A stretch of DNA of 64,000 nt from Streptomyces sp. MUM 2J (GTDB taxonomy: Bacteria; Actinomycetota; Actinomycetes; Streptomycetales; Streptomycetaceae): positions 62,001-126,000 of the forward strand of contig NZ_JADWYM010000007.1 of NCBI RefSeq assembly GCF_022414535.1. Reading direction: 5' to 3'. Positions 8,172 through 16,912 of this stretch are shown one piece after another. Position 1 is the stretch's first letter; each line of letters starts with the position of its first letter. The position numbers and the translations under genes are program-made. The notes below the pieces were generated by a model that ran no database searches, was not told the origin of the DNA, and was given only the letters and a program-made list of their open reading frames with translations.

Positions 8172-8825
8172 ATGCGCCTGCTCCTCATCCGCCACGGTGA
8201 GACCCCGTCCAACCTGGAGTACGTCCTCGACACCAGCGTCCCCGGACCGGGCCTGACGGATCTCGGTGAGCGGCAGGCCGCCGCCCTCCCCTCCGCGCTC
8301 GCCCACGAGGACATCGGCGCCGTCTTCGCCTCCACCCTCGTCCGCACCCAGCTCACTGCCGCCCCGCTGGCTGCGGCCCGCGGTCTGGAGGTCACCGTCC
8401 GCGACGGCATCCGTGAGATCTCCGCGGGCGACCTGGAGATGCTGCGCGGCGACTCCGAGCGCGGGGAGCTCTACATGAGGACCGTGTTCGCCTGGCCGGC
8501 GGGGCGGACCGCGCTGCGCATCCCGGGGGGCGAGAACGGAGACGAGGCGCTGGGCCGCTACGACGCCGTGGTCGCCGAAGCCGCGGCCCTCCAGGCCGGC
8601 ACGGTCGCCCTGGTCAGTCACGGCGCCGCCATCCGCATGTGGACCGCCGCCCGCGTCGACAACGTCGACGTCCCCTTCGCCGCCGCGCACCCGTTGAGGA
8701 ACACCGGCGTGGTCGTCCTGGAGGGTTCCCCGTCCGATGGCTGGAAGGCCCTGACCTGGGCGGGCGAGTCGGTGACCCCGTCCGGGGCGGAGGGCCCGAC
8801 CGGCCACCCGGTGGGCGGGGTCTGA
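8172..8825 (+). CDS. Histidine phosphatase (phosphoglycerate mutase-like)
   Basis: A 217-residue member of the branch-1 histidine phosphatase superfamily. The catalytic RHGE tetrad is at residues 7-10 (LLLIRHGETPSN), and the second catalytic histidine is in VALVSHGAAIR (about residue 157). Supporting residues include the arginine in SSTLVRTQLTA-type sequence near 58 and the acidic EISAGDLE. Such enzymes dephosphorylate small metabolites or proteins. GGAGG lies eight bases before the ATG. No signal peptide, so cytoplasmic. Confidence 0.88.
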   Translation: MRLLLIRHGETPSNLEYVLDTSVPGPGLTDLGERQAAALPSALAHEDIGAVFASTLVRTQLTAAPLAAARGLEVTVRDGIREISAGDLEMLRGDSERGELYMRTVFAWPAGRTALRIPGGENGDEALGRYDAVVAEAAALQAGTVALVSHGAAIRMWTAARVDNVDVPFAAAHPLRNTGVVVLEGSPSDGWKALTWAGESVTPSGAEGPTGHPVGGV

Positions 8826-8992
8826 CCGCGTCCACGCGGAGGGACGGCCGGATGCGCCCGGCGTGGCGTGATCGCGGGCCCGGCGGGCGGGGCCCGGCCG
8901 GGGCACGGTGGAACCGGTTCCACCGGGAGCGGCACGGGCGCGGCGGATAAGCGTTTGCCCGTTCCCGCGGCCCGCCCGCAGAATGCGTCCCC

Positions 8993-10612
8993 ATGGGACA
9001 CCTGGAAGCAGCGCATCTGGAGTACTACCTTCCGGACGGGAGGGCTCTCCTCGGCGACGTCTCCTTCCGGGTCGGCGACGGCGCCGCCGGCGCCCTCGTC
9101 GGGCCGAACGGCGCCGGCAAGACCACCCTCCTGCGGTTGATCTCCGGCGAGCTGAAGCCGCACGGCGGCACCGTCACCGTCAGCGGCGGGCTCGGCGTGA
9201 TGCGCCAGTTCGTGGGCTCCGTACGCGACGACACCACCGTGCGCGACCTGCTCGTCTCCGTCGCCCCGCCGCGCATCCGCGAGGCCGCACGCGCCGTCGA
9301 CGCCGCCGAACACGCCGTCATGACCGTTGACGACGAGGCAGCCCAGCTCGGGTACGCGCAGGCACTCGCCGACTGGGCCGAGGCCCGCGGCTACGAGGCC
9401 GAGACGCTGTGGGACATGTGCACCACGGCCGCCCTCGGCGTGCCCTACGAGAGGGCCCAGTGGCGGCAGGTGAGCACACTGTCCGGCGGTGAGCAGAAGC
9501 GGCTCGTCCTGGAGGCGCTGCTGCGTGGCACCGACGAGGTGCTCCTGCTCGACGAGCCCGACAACTACCTCGACGTGCCCGGCAAGCGCTGGCTGGAGGA
9601 ACGGCTGAAGGAGACCCGCAAGACCGTCCTGTTCGTCTCCCACGACCGCGAACTCCTCGCCCGAGCCGCAGACAAGATCGTCTCCGTCGAGCCCGGCCCG
9701 GCCGGCGCCGACGCCTGGGTGCACGGCGGCGGCTTCGCCACCTTCCACGAGGCCCGCCGCGAACGCTTCGCCCGCTTCGAGGAGTTGCGCAGGCGCTGGG
9801 ACGAGAAGCACGCCCAGCTGAAGAAGCTGGTGCTGAACCTCCGTCAGGCCGCGGAGAACAGCGCCGATCTGGCGTCCCGCTACCGGGCCGCGCAGACCCG
9901 GCTGCGCAGGTTCGAGGAGGCCGGACCGCCGCCCGAGCCGCCGCGCGAACAGGACATCAGGATGCGGCTGAGGGGCGGCCGGACCGGCCAGCGGGCCCTC
10001 ACCTGCACCGGGCTGGAGCTGACCGGCCTGATGAGGCCCTTCGACCTGGAGGTCTTCTTCGGCGAGCGGGTCGCCGTGCTCGGCTCCAACGGCTCCGGCA
10101 AGTCGCACTTCCTGCGTCTGCTCGCCGGGGACGACGTCGCGCACACGGGGCGGTGGAAGCTCGGCGCACGGGTCGTGCCCGGCCACTTCGCGCAGACCCA
10201 CGCCCACCCCGAACTCCACGGCCGCAGCCTCCTTGACATCCTGTGGCGCGAGCACGCACAGGACCGCGGCGCGGCCATGTCCCGGTTGCGGCGCTACGAA
10301 CTCACCCACCAGGCCGAGCAGGCCTTCGACCGGCTCTCCGGCGGCCAGCAGGCCCGCTTCCAGATCCTGCTGCTGGAACTCCAGGGCGTCACGTCGCTGC
10401 TGCTGGACGAGCCGACCGACAACCTCGACCTGGAGTCCGCCGAGGCCCTCCAGGACGGCCTGGAGGCCTTCGAGGGAACGGTCCTCGCGGTCACCCACGA
10501 CCGGTGGTTCGCCCGCTCCTTCGACCGCTTCCTCGTCTTCGGCAGCGACGGCCGGGTCCGCGAGACACCCGGGCCCGTGTGGGACGAACGGCGCGTGGAG
10601 CGGGTGCGCTGA
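8993..10612 (+). CDS. ABC-F family ATPase (translation factor / possible antibiotic resistance)
   Basis: A 539-residue soluble protein with two ATP-binding cassettes and no membrane domain. Cassette 1 has Walker A GPNGAGKT (near residue 37) and signature LSGGEQKR (near 163). A charged helical interdomain linker rich in Arg/Glu follows at about 255-305. Cassette 2 has Walker A GSNGSGKS (near 364), signature LSGGQQAR (near 449) and Walker B LLLDEPTDNLD. ABC-F proteins bind the ribosomal E site; some in Streptomyces protect against ribosome-targeting antibiotics made by the cell or its neighbours. No biosynthetic cluster adjoins it here, so a resistance role is only a possibility. Confidence 0.88.
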   Translation: MGHLEAAHLEYYLPDGRALLGDVSFRVGDGAAGALVGPNGAGKTTLLRLISGELKPHGGTVTVSGGLGVMRQFVGSVRDDTTVRDLLVSVAPPRIREAARAVDAAEHAVMTVDDEAAQLGYAQALADWAEARGYEAETLWDMCTTAALGVPYERAQWRQVSTLSGGEQKRLVLEALLRGTDEVLLLDEPDNYLDVPGKRWLEERLKETRKTVLFVSHDRELLARAADKIVSVEPGPAGADAWVHGGGFATFHEARRERFARFEELRRRWDEKHAQLKKLVLNLRQAAENSADLASRYRAAQTRLRRFEEAGPPPEPPREQDIRMRLRGGRTGQRALTCTGLELTGLMRPFDLEVFFGERVAVLGSNGSGKSHFLRLLAGDDVAHTGRWKLGARVVPGHFAQTHAHPELHGRSLLDILWREHAQDRGAAMSRLRRYELTHQAEQAFDRLSGGQQARFQILLLELQGVTSLLLDEPTDNLDLESAEALQDGLEAFEGTVLAVTHDRWFARSFDRFLVFGSDGRVRETPGPVWDERRVERVR

Positions 10613-10649
10613 CGCCCGCCGTGCCGCTCCCTCCCGTCCGCCCGGCGCC

Positions 10650-11768
10650 TCACCACCCGCGCAGCAGCGCGCCCAGACCACCGGACGGCGTGTCCGCGGA
10701 CGCGTCGGGCAGGGCCGGCGTGACACAGACGGCGGGCGCGCCGGCCTCGACGGCGGCCCGCAGCAGGGCGTCGTCGGCACGGGCCTGCCACGCGGGCGGT
10801 GCGCCGAGCGCCGTGAGCTCCGTACGGCGTACCGCGACCCGGTCCGGCTCCTGACCGATCCACACCTCGCGACGCGTGTCCGGCCCCTCCGGGCGGATCA
10901 GCAGCTCGTCGATGCGGTGCTCGCGGGCGGCCTCCACCAGAGCGGGCACGCCCTCCACGGCCGTGGCCCGGCCCCGGGCATCCGGGACACGACCGGCCAG
11001 GAAGCGGTCCAGGTCCTTCCGCGCCCCGCGGCGCACATGCTCGGCACGCGCCCGGTCCACCTCCTCGTCGAGCAGCCTGCCGCCCGAGCCCGTGCCGGTC
11101 TCCACGACCCGGTCGTGGAGCCGCCGCGGCAGCCGCTCCTGCACGGCCCGCCGCTCGCGGTCGTCGCCCACCAGGATCAGCAGGTCGGCACGGGTCTCCT
11201 CCTGGCACACGGCGAGCGCGTCGGCGATCTCCGCCGCGTTGTGCTCCCAGGCGTTCTCCACCCGTAGCTGGAAGCGCCGCTCGGACCGGTCCGCCGAGCC
11301 CGTCCGGCGCACCGGCCACTGCCATCCCGGCACCGCGTCCGCCTCGTGGCCCGCCGGCCCGCCGCGCAGCTCGAAGTCCGCGCCCCTGCGGTCCAGATAG
11401 GCGACCACGCACACCGGGTCCTCCCCGGCCAGCTCCAGCAGCGGCGCCACCCGCGGCAGCGGGGCCCACTGCGCGGAACCGCCGTCCCGCGGGGGCCGGG
11501 CGAGCGGCGGATCCAGCACCACCTCGCCGGACCGGGCGAACAGGGCACGGCCGTACGGGTCGGCGGAGTGCACCAGGTCGTCGACGGCGTGCCGCACCGC
11601 CCGGCACGTCGCCTCGTCCGCCCCCTGCGCCGCGAGCTCCCGGGCCATCGCACGGGCCGTCGGCTCGCCCCGGGCGGGCCGTTCCCCGGCACCGTGGGAG
11701 AGGTCCACGTACGCGGAGGCCCAGGACCCGGTTTGTTCGTAGAGTGGATGCAGATAGGCGAGATCCAT
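10650..11768 (-). CDS. Bacterial eRF1-like (baeRF2, Rv2629/Vms1-like) protein
   Basis: A 372-residue protein resembling the archaeo-eukaryotic release-factor-like proteins of actinobacteria (Rv2629 type, now placed near the Vms1/ANKZF1 peptidyl-tRNA hydrolases). Features are an N-terminal VCVVAYLDRRGADFEL strand pair, the central RFQLRVENAWEHNAAEIADAL helix, a Rossmann-like LLILVGDDRERRAVQERL segment, and a C-terminal domain with EHRIDELLI. In the family these elements act on stalled ribosomes or dormancy responses. GGGAGG precedes the ATG at 11768; longer in-frame starts lack a site. It is divergent from a DUF6158-like gene. Family moderately sure, role inferred. Confidence 0.72.
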   Translation of the reverse strand: MDLAYLHPLYEQTGSWASAYVDLSHGAGERPARGEPTARAMARELAAQGADEATCRAVRHAVDDLVHSADPYGRALFARSGEVVLDPPLARPPRDGGSAQWAPLPRVAPLLELAGEDPVCVVAYLDRRGADFELRGGPAGHEADAVPGWQWPVRRTGSADRSERRFQLRVENAWEHNAAEIADALAVCQEETRADLLILVGDDRERRAVQERLPRRLHDRVVETGTGSGGRLLDEEVDRARAEHVRRGARKDLDRFLAGRVPDARGRATAVEGVPALVEAAREHRIDELLIRPEGPDTRREVWIGQEPDRVAVRRTELTALGAPPAWQARADDALLRAAVEAGAPAVCVTPALPDASADTPSGGLGALLRGW

Positions 11769-11872
11769 GGCTCCCTCCCGGACGCCGCTCGGAAGTCGTG
11801 GTGTGCTCACCGGGGTGGGTACCCGGACCGCAGGGACGAACACGACGTAGCGACGACGAACAGGGCACCACC

Positions 11873-12121
11873 ATGAGCGGAGTCGACCCGGCGCGACTGG
11901 ACGACCAGCAGCTGATGAGGGAGCTGGAGACGATCCACCGCACGCGCCACGACACCCTGCTGTACGGCTCGGGCGACGCGCTGCGCGCCCACAACGAGCG
12001 CATGGCGCAACTGGAGGGCGAGTACCTGCGCCGCAACCCGCGGCGCACCGTCGCCGCCGGACGGACCCGCGAGGGCGCCCGGGAGCGCCGTGGCGGGGAG
12101 TCGGCGGCACCCCCCGCCTGA
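11873..12121 (+). CDS. DUF6158-like small protein
   Basis: An 82-residue charged protein: MSGVDPARLDDQQLMREL, then ETIHRTRHDTLLYGSGDAL, then an Arg-rich disordered tail. This pattern resembles the DUF6158 family of Streptomyces, of unknown function; the helical N-terminal two-thirds look like a small DNA- or protein-binding hairpin. It is transcribed divergently from the eRF1-like gene with about 100 bases between them. Confidence 0.6.
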   Translation: MSGVDPARLDDQQLMRELETIHRTRHDTLLYGSGDALRAHNERMAQLEGEYLRRNPRRTVAAGRTREGARERRGGESAAPPA

Positions 12122-12193
12122 CCCGGGGCGAAGCCCGTGCCGCGCCCGGGGCGGCGCGGCACACCCTGCCGGGAGCCGCGCACGGGCCCGTAC

Positions 12194-12221
12194 GCCCTCG
12201 TGCACACGCCCTCGTGCACAC
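12194..12221. repeat. Two identical 14-bp tandem units
   Basis: GCCCTCGTGCACAC occurs twice without a gap (12194-12207 and 12208-12221) in the non-coding stretch after the DUF6158-like gene. Each unit contains the palindrome GTGCAC. Too short to interpret beyond possible slippage. Confidence 0.7.
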
Positions 12222-12328
12222 GGACCGGCCGGGTCCCGTCCACGAGAGCCCGGCCCTCCGGCGTCTCACGCCGCCCGGTACCCCGGTGGCGCTGTCGTCG
12301 CGCGGCGTAAGCGTCGTCGCGGGCGCCC

Positions 12329-12721
12329 TCACCGACCGCCGTGCCGTGCCGTTCCGGTGACCGCCTCGGCCAGCTCCTGGACGTTGCCGTAGCGCTCCCG
12401 GCGCGGCAGCGTCCGGAGCGCGTCGACGAGCGCGTCCGGTGCGTTCCTGCGGTGCAGGACGCCGGCCAGCTGGGCCGCGTCGGCCGGGAAGGCGCCGCGG
12501 CCCAGGATCCGGGCCAGCTCCAGCCGCACCGTCTCCAGGGACGCTGCCCCGCCGCCCGGCGCCACGGAGCCGCCCCAGACCTGCGGGTCGTCCTCGGCAG
12601 CCGGCTCCGGGTCCTGCCACTCCTCCAGGCGCGTGGGGTGGCCGGAGCGGAGCAGGCCCTGCAGTTCGTGCTTCCTCTCCTCGTCGCGGTACACGCTCAT
12701 CCGGTCGCTGCCTCGCTGCAT
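12329..12721 (-). CDS. DUF2795 domain protein
   Basis: A 130-residue protein with an N-terminal KHELQGLLRSGHPTRLEEW and a C-terminal half LARILGRGAFPADAAQLAGVLHRRNAPDALVDALRTLP RRERYGNVQELAEAV; the paired helix-rich pattern ending in a short Y-x-N-x-x-E-L-A-E-A-V helix is typical of DUF2795 proteins in actinobacteria. GGGAGG precedes the ATG at 12721 by about five bases, which favours that start over the internal ATG eight codons later. Function unknown. Confidence 0.65.
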   Translation of the reverse strand: MQRGSDRMSVYRDEERKHELQGLLRSGHPTRLEEWQDPEPAAEDDPQVWGGSVAPGGGAASLETVRLELARILGRGAFPADAAQLAGVLHRRNAPDALVDALRTLPRRERYGNVQELAEAVTGTARHGGR

Positions 12722-12984
12722 GTCTCCCTCCAGATCCTCGAACGTTTCCCCCGCGTACCCGGCGGACCGGCGCCGACACCGGTGCGGCCGGGGTCTGCCG
12801 GGTCACCGTGGAGGACGACCGGAAACCCCGGCCGGCGTGCACCGCAGCCGGGGGGCGTCCCCGTCACCCGGTCGGCTGCGTTCTTCCCGCCAATGGAGGA
12901 CGGCCGCGCGCGCCCCCGGGCCCGGGGGGCTGTGATGTCCGCGGGGGCACGCACACGCCGTGCCGCCCGGAAGGAGCCCGCCCC

Positions 12985-13638
12985 ATGCGCCGCACCGCCC
13001 GTGTCCTGGCCGTCGCCCTGCTCAGCGGGGCCGCGGTGGCCGCCGTTGCGCCGCACGCGGTCGCCGAGCCCGCTGCCGGGCCGGCCGCCGAGGTCGCCCC
13101 GGGGGCGGTGCGGCCGGGCGGGACCGTCACCGTCTCCGTCTCCTGCGACGCCCTGGGCGGGGCCGTGCCGGAGACCCTGGAGGCGACCTCCCCGGCCTTC
13201 GACGAGGGCACCGTCCAACTGCGCAAGGTGCCCGCGGGCGGCGACCGCGCCGCCGGGGAGCCCGCCTACCGCGGCACCGCCCGCATCTCCCCGGCCGAGG
13301 ACTTCGAGGGAGCCGACGGGACCGGGCCGGACACGGCGTGGATCGTCGACGGCGACTGCCCGGCACCCCCCGGTGGGCAGGACCGGCCGTGGAGCGCCAC
13401 CTTCGACGTCGACCGGGGGCCCGACCACCACGGCACCCCGTCGTCCTGCCCCGAGCCGCACGACACCTCCTGCGGCGGCCCGGTGATCCAGCACGGCGTC
13501 CGGGCGGGCGAGGGCGGCGCCTTCACCGGTTCCGTCCCCGCCCTCGTCGCCGGCGGCCTGTTCGTCGCGGGCGCTGCCGGCGCCGCCGTGCACCGGCTGC
13601 GGCGGGGGCACTCCGACCGGCGCGGCCGGCGGGTGTGA
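12985..13638 (+). CDS. Secreted, C-terminally membrane-anchored protein
   Basis: A 217-residue protein with a classical signal peptide (MRRTARVLAVALLSGAAVA, cleavage likely after AVAE), an Ig-like extracellular region opening VRPGGTVTVSVSCDALGGAVPETL, an acidic Pro/Gly-rich stretch, and a C-terminal membrane helix (about 179-199) followed by RLRRGHSDRRGRRV. There is no LPxTG-type sortase signal. GGAAGGAG sits before the ATG. This architecture is common in Streptomyces surface proteins of unknown role. Confidence 0.75.
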   Translation: MRRTARVLAVALLSGAAVAAVAPHAVAEPAAGPAAEVAPGAVRPGGTVTVSVSCDALGGAVPETLEATSPAFDEGTVQLRKVPAGGDRAAGEPAYRGTARISPAEDFEGADGTGPDTAWIVDGDCPAPPGGQDRPWSATFDVDRGPDHHGTPSSCPEPHDTSCGGPVIQHGVRAGEGGAFTGSVPALVAGGLFVAGAAGAAVHRLRRGHSDRRGRRV

Positions 13639-13762
13639 CCGGGGCAACCCGTGCGGGTGCCCATGGCACACGGGGTCCGTGGGTACTCCGATTCCGAGGG
13701 ACCGAAGATCGACGAGGATCCGGGCGGCGACGGCGGGCACCTGGGTCCGGGTGGAGGCAGGC

Positions 13763-15010
13763 ATGCGGCGCACGGACCCCGAGGACCACGGGCCCGTCCG
13801 CTACGGGCCGCCTCTCCCCGGCGACGGGCTGCCGGTGCTGCCCGAGCTGACTGCGGTGGTCGCCGCCGCCGCGGGCCGCACCGAGGCCGAGCCGGTCGGC
13901 GGGGGAAGCGCCCTCCTGGACGCCGCCTGCGGCTGGTTCACCCGCCGCGGGCTGCCCGCCGGGCCCGACCGCGTGGCCGCCGCCCCGGGCGCCCCCGCAC
14001 TGCTGCTGGCCCTCACCGCCGCGCTCGGCGGGGACGTGCTGGTGCCCCGGCCGTGCGCCGCCTGGTGGGCGCCCTACGCGCGCCTGCTGGGCAGACCGGT
14101 GTTCCACGTCGCGACGCCCGCCGAGTGCGGCGGCGTGCCCGACCCGTACGCGCTGCTGGAGACGGTGCGCCGGGTCCGCGCGGAGGGCGGCGACCCGCGG
14201 TTGCTGGTGCTGTCCGTCGCCGACGACCCCACCGCCACCGTCGCGCCGCCCGAGGTCCTGCACGAGACCGTCGAGGCCGCCGTCGGCGAGGGTCTGCACC
14301 TGGTCAGCGACGAGACCTGGCGCGACACCCTGCACCGCCCGCACGACACCGTGCTGCTCAGCCCCGCCGAGATGCTGCCCGACCGGGTCACCGTCGTCTC
14401 CGACCTGGCCGGCGCGCTGCTGCCGGTCGGCTGGCCCGCCGCCGTCGCCCGCTTCCCCGCGAACGGTCACGGCGACGGCCTCCACGCGCGCGTGCTCGAC
14501 GTCCTCACCGCGCTCGGCGCCCGCGTGGCCGCGCCCGTCGCCGCGGCGGCGGTCCACTCGCTGTCCGAGCCCGCGGCCGTCACCGCGCGGGTGGCCGCCG
14601 CCGTGGGCCTGCACGCCCGGGTGGCCGCCGCCGTGCAGGCGGCCGTCGTGGCCGCGGGCGCGCTGGCCCGCCCTCCGCAGGCCGGCCGCCACCTGTACGC
14701 CGACCTCGGCCCGCTCCGCCCGGCCCTGTCCGGCCACGGCGTGGGCGACGCACAGGAACTGGAGGACTTCCTGACCGTCCGTCTCGGGATGCCCGCACCC
14801 GGCGGTCACCGCTTCGGGGACGACCTCGGGGCCCTGCGCGTGCGGCTCTCCACCGGTCCGCTGCTGGGCGGCACGGACGCCGAGCGAGCGGAATGCCTCA
14901 CCTCCGCCGCCCCGTTGGACCTGCCGCACGTGCACCGCGCCCTGAACACGGTGAGGTCGGTCTTCGACGATCTCCGCGACGACGCCCAGCGACGGGAGCC
15001 TCCTCGATGA
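13763..15010 (+). CDS. Aminotransferase class I/II-fold protein lacking the PLP lysine
   Basis: A 415-residue protein with fold-type I features: PPLPGDGLPVLPEL, VAAAPGAPALLLALTAAL (helix after the cofactor phosphate loop), DDPTATVAPPEVL in the place of NPTG, and DETWRDTL in the place of the DExY cofactor block. At the expected Schiff-base site (near residue 214) the sequence is VVSDLAGALLPVGWPA, so the lysine of S-x-x-K is Ala and the downstream arginine of x-R-x-G is Trp. Catalysis by the usual route should be impossible. GGAGG precedes ATG 13763. It overlaps the next gene by ATGA and is probably co-translated with it. Confidence 0.75.
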   Translation: MRRTDPEDHGPVRYGPPLPGDGLPVLPELTAVVAAAAGRTEAEPVGGGSALLDAACGWFTRRGLPAGPDRVAAAPGAPALLLALTAALGGDVLVPRPCAAWWAPYARLLGRPVFHVATPAECGGVPDPYALLETVRRVRAEGGDPRLLVLSVADDPTATVAPPEVLHETVEAAVGEGLHLVSDETWRDTLHRPHDTVLLSPAEMLPDRVTVVSDLAGALLPVGWPAAVARFPANGHGDGLHARVLDVLTALGARVAAPVAAAAVHSLSEPAAVTARVAAAVGLHARVAAAVQAAVVAAGALARPPQAGRHLYADLGPLRPALSGHGVGDAQELEDFLTVRLGMPAPGGHRFGDDLGALRVRLSTGPLLGGTDAERAECLTSAAPLDLPHVHRALNTVRSVFDDLRDDAQRREPPR

Positions 15011-16143
15011 CGCAGCAGCCCGAGTCGAACAGCACGACGGCCACCGCCGGTACCGCCGCCGCGGAGGGAACGGCGACCCGTCCGGTCGGCACCGCCGCCT
15101 GCCCACCCGAGGTCCCCCCGCTGGCGGACCCGCGTCCGCTGGGCGAACGGCGGGTGTGGCCGCGGACCTTCCACGACCGGCTCACCGCACCCCTGCCCGG
15201 CCTGAAGGCGCTCGCCCGCTTCGCCCGCGAGGGCTCGGTGCGCCCCGGCGAGGAGGGCCTGGCCGACATCCCGCGGCTGCCCTTCGAGCCGGGCCCGCTG
15301 CCGGGCGTCGACGCCCGTACCGTCGCCGTCACCTGGGCAGGGCACGCCAGCTGGGTCATCCGCATCGGCGGGCTCACCGTCCTGACCGACCCGGTGTGGT
15401 CCCGCCGCATCCTCGGCACCCCGGCCCGCATCACGCCCGTCGGCGTCGCCTGGAGCGCGCTGCCGCCCGTCGACGCCGTCGTCATCAGCCACAACCACTA
15501 CGACCACCTCGACGCCCCCACCCTGCGCCGGCTTCCACGCCACACCCCGGTGTTCGTGCCGGCCGGCCTCGGCCGCTGGTTCCACCGGCGCCGGTTCAGC
15601 CGTGTCACCGAGCTGGACTGGTGGGAGGGGGCCGAGCTGGCGGCGAGGGGAACGGCGGCGGGCACCCCGGCCGGGGAGCGCGGGGGGCGCCCGGCGGGTG
15701 TCCGCTTCGACTTCGTCCCCGCCCACCACTGGTCCAAGCGGACCCTCACCGACACCTGCCGCTCCCTGTGGGGCGGCTGGGTGCTCACCGCCCCCGACGG
15801 GCAGCGCGTCCACTTCGCCGGCGACACCGGCTACGGCCACTGGTTCGGCCGCATCGGCCGGCGCTATCCCGGCATCGACCTCGCGCTCCTGCCCGTCGGG
15901 GCCTACGACCCGCGGTGGTGGCTCAGCGACGTCCACTGCGACCCGGAGGAGGCGGTGCGGGCAGCGCAGGACCTGGGGGCCCGCCGCATGGCACCGATGC
16001 ACTGGGGCACGTTCGTCCTCTCCGCCGAGCCGGTCCTGGAACCGCTCACCCGCGTGCGGGCGGCCTGGCAGGCGGCGGGGCTGGACCGCGACGACCTGTG
16101 GGACCTGCCGGTCGGGGCCTCACGGGTGCTGGAGGCGCCCTGA
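15007..16143 (+). CDS. Metallo-beta-lactamase-fold hydrolase (NAPE-PLD/UlaG-like)
   Basis: A 378-residue MBL-fold protein. After a Thr/Ala-rich disordered N-terminus and a helical lead (WPRTFHDRLTAPLPGLKALARF), the metal motifs are HNHYDHLD (HxHxDH), HHWSKR, GDTGY and the final histidine in MHWGTF. The layout resembles NAPE-phospholipase D-type hydrolases acting on lipid or phosphodiester substrates. The ATG is embedded in the stop of the lysine-less aminotransferase-like gene, so the two products are likely needed together. No signal peptide. Confidence 0.82.
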   Translation: MTQQPESNSTTATAGTAAAEGTATRPVGTAACPPEVPPLADPRPLGERRVWPRTFHDRLTAPLPGLKALARFAREGSVRPGEEGLADIPRLPFEPGPLPGVDARTVAVTWAGHASWVIRIGGLTVLTDPVWSRRILGTPARITPVGVAWSALPPVDAVVISHNHYDHLDAPTLRRLPRHTPVFVPAGLGRWFHRRRFSRVTELDWWEGAELAARGTAAGTPAGERGGRPAGVRFDFVPAHHWSKRTLTDTCRSLWGGWVLTAPDGQRVHFAGDTGYGHWFGRIGRRYPGIDLALLPVGAYDPRWWLSDVHCDPEEAVRAAQDLGARRMAPMHWGTFVLSAEPVLEPLTRVRAAWQAAGLDRDDLWDLPVGASRVLEAP

Positions 16144-16285
16144 GACGGGCCGCCGGACGCACCACCGGATCGCCGCGCGGCCCGCCACGGGACAGGCACC
16201 CGCCGACCGCCCGGGACGACCGATGCCGCCCGCACCCGCCACCCCGCACCCGCCACCGGGCACCCGCCCGGTGGTCCCGGACACC

Positions 16286-16912
16286 TCATCCGCGCAGGCG
16301 CCTCCACACCGTGGGCGTGCCGCTGATCAGCAGCGCCACCGCGACCGCCGCGACCACGCCCTGCCAGGGCTGGGGGAACAGGGAACCCCCGAGGATGCCG
16401 ATCAGCTGGTACGTCACCGCCCACGCCAGACAGGCGGGCAGGTTGCCGCGGGCGAACGTCCGCAGCGGCCACTCCGCGAGCAGGCACGCCAGCATGATCG
16501 GGATCCGCCCGGCCGGCACCAGCCGGGACAGCACCAGGACCGCCACCCCGTGCTCGGCGAGCCTGTCCTGGGCCCGGGTGAGCCGCTCCTCCGGCGCCCG
16601 CGCCCGGATCGCCTCCAGCCAGCGGGATCCGTTCTTCGAACCCATGCCGCGCCGCCCCAGCGCGTACAGCGCCGCGTCCCCGCAGAAGGCGGCCAGTGAC
16701 GCCGTCACGAAGACCAGCGCCAGCGCGAACGGCGCCGTCTGATGCACGGCCACCACGGCCGCGGAGCTCACCAGCGCCCCCGTCGGCACCACCGGCACCA
16801 GCGCGCCGATCAGCACCAGCAGGAACAGCGACGGATAGCCGATCGCCTGCTGGGTCGACTCGGGCGGCACGGTCGAGCGTGCCGCGGACAGCGCCTGGGC
16901 CAGCAGCGTCAC
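16286..16912 (-). CDS. DedA-family membrane protein
   Basis: A 208-residue multi-spanning protein with the DedA (VTT domain) pattern: LVLIGALVPVVPTGALVSSAA near the N-terminus, the conserved G-x-x-x-G/D region FCGDAALYALGRR, and RLVPAGRIPIMLACLLAEWPLRTFARGNLPACLAW, which carries the catalytic-loop arginine/glycine motif. Family members are lipid scramblase-related and help undecaprenyl-phosphate or phospholipid recycling. The GTG start overlaps the upstream hydrolase stop by four bases. Confidence 0.82.
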   Translation of the reverse strand: MTLLAQALSAARSTVPPESTQQAIGYPSLFLLVLIGALVPVVPTGALVSSAAVVAVHQTAPFALALVFVTASLAAFCGDAALYALGRRGMGSKNGSRWLEAIRARAPEERLTRAQDRLAEHGVAVLVLSRLVPAGRIPIMLACLLAEWPLRTFARGNLPACLAWAVTYQLIGILGGSLFPQPWQGVVAAVAVALLISGTPTVWRRLRG

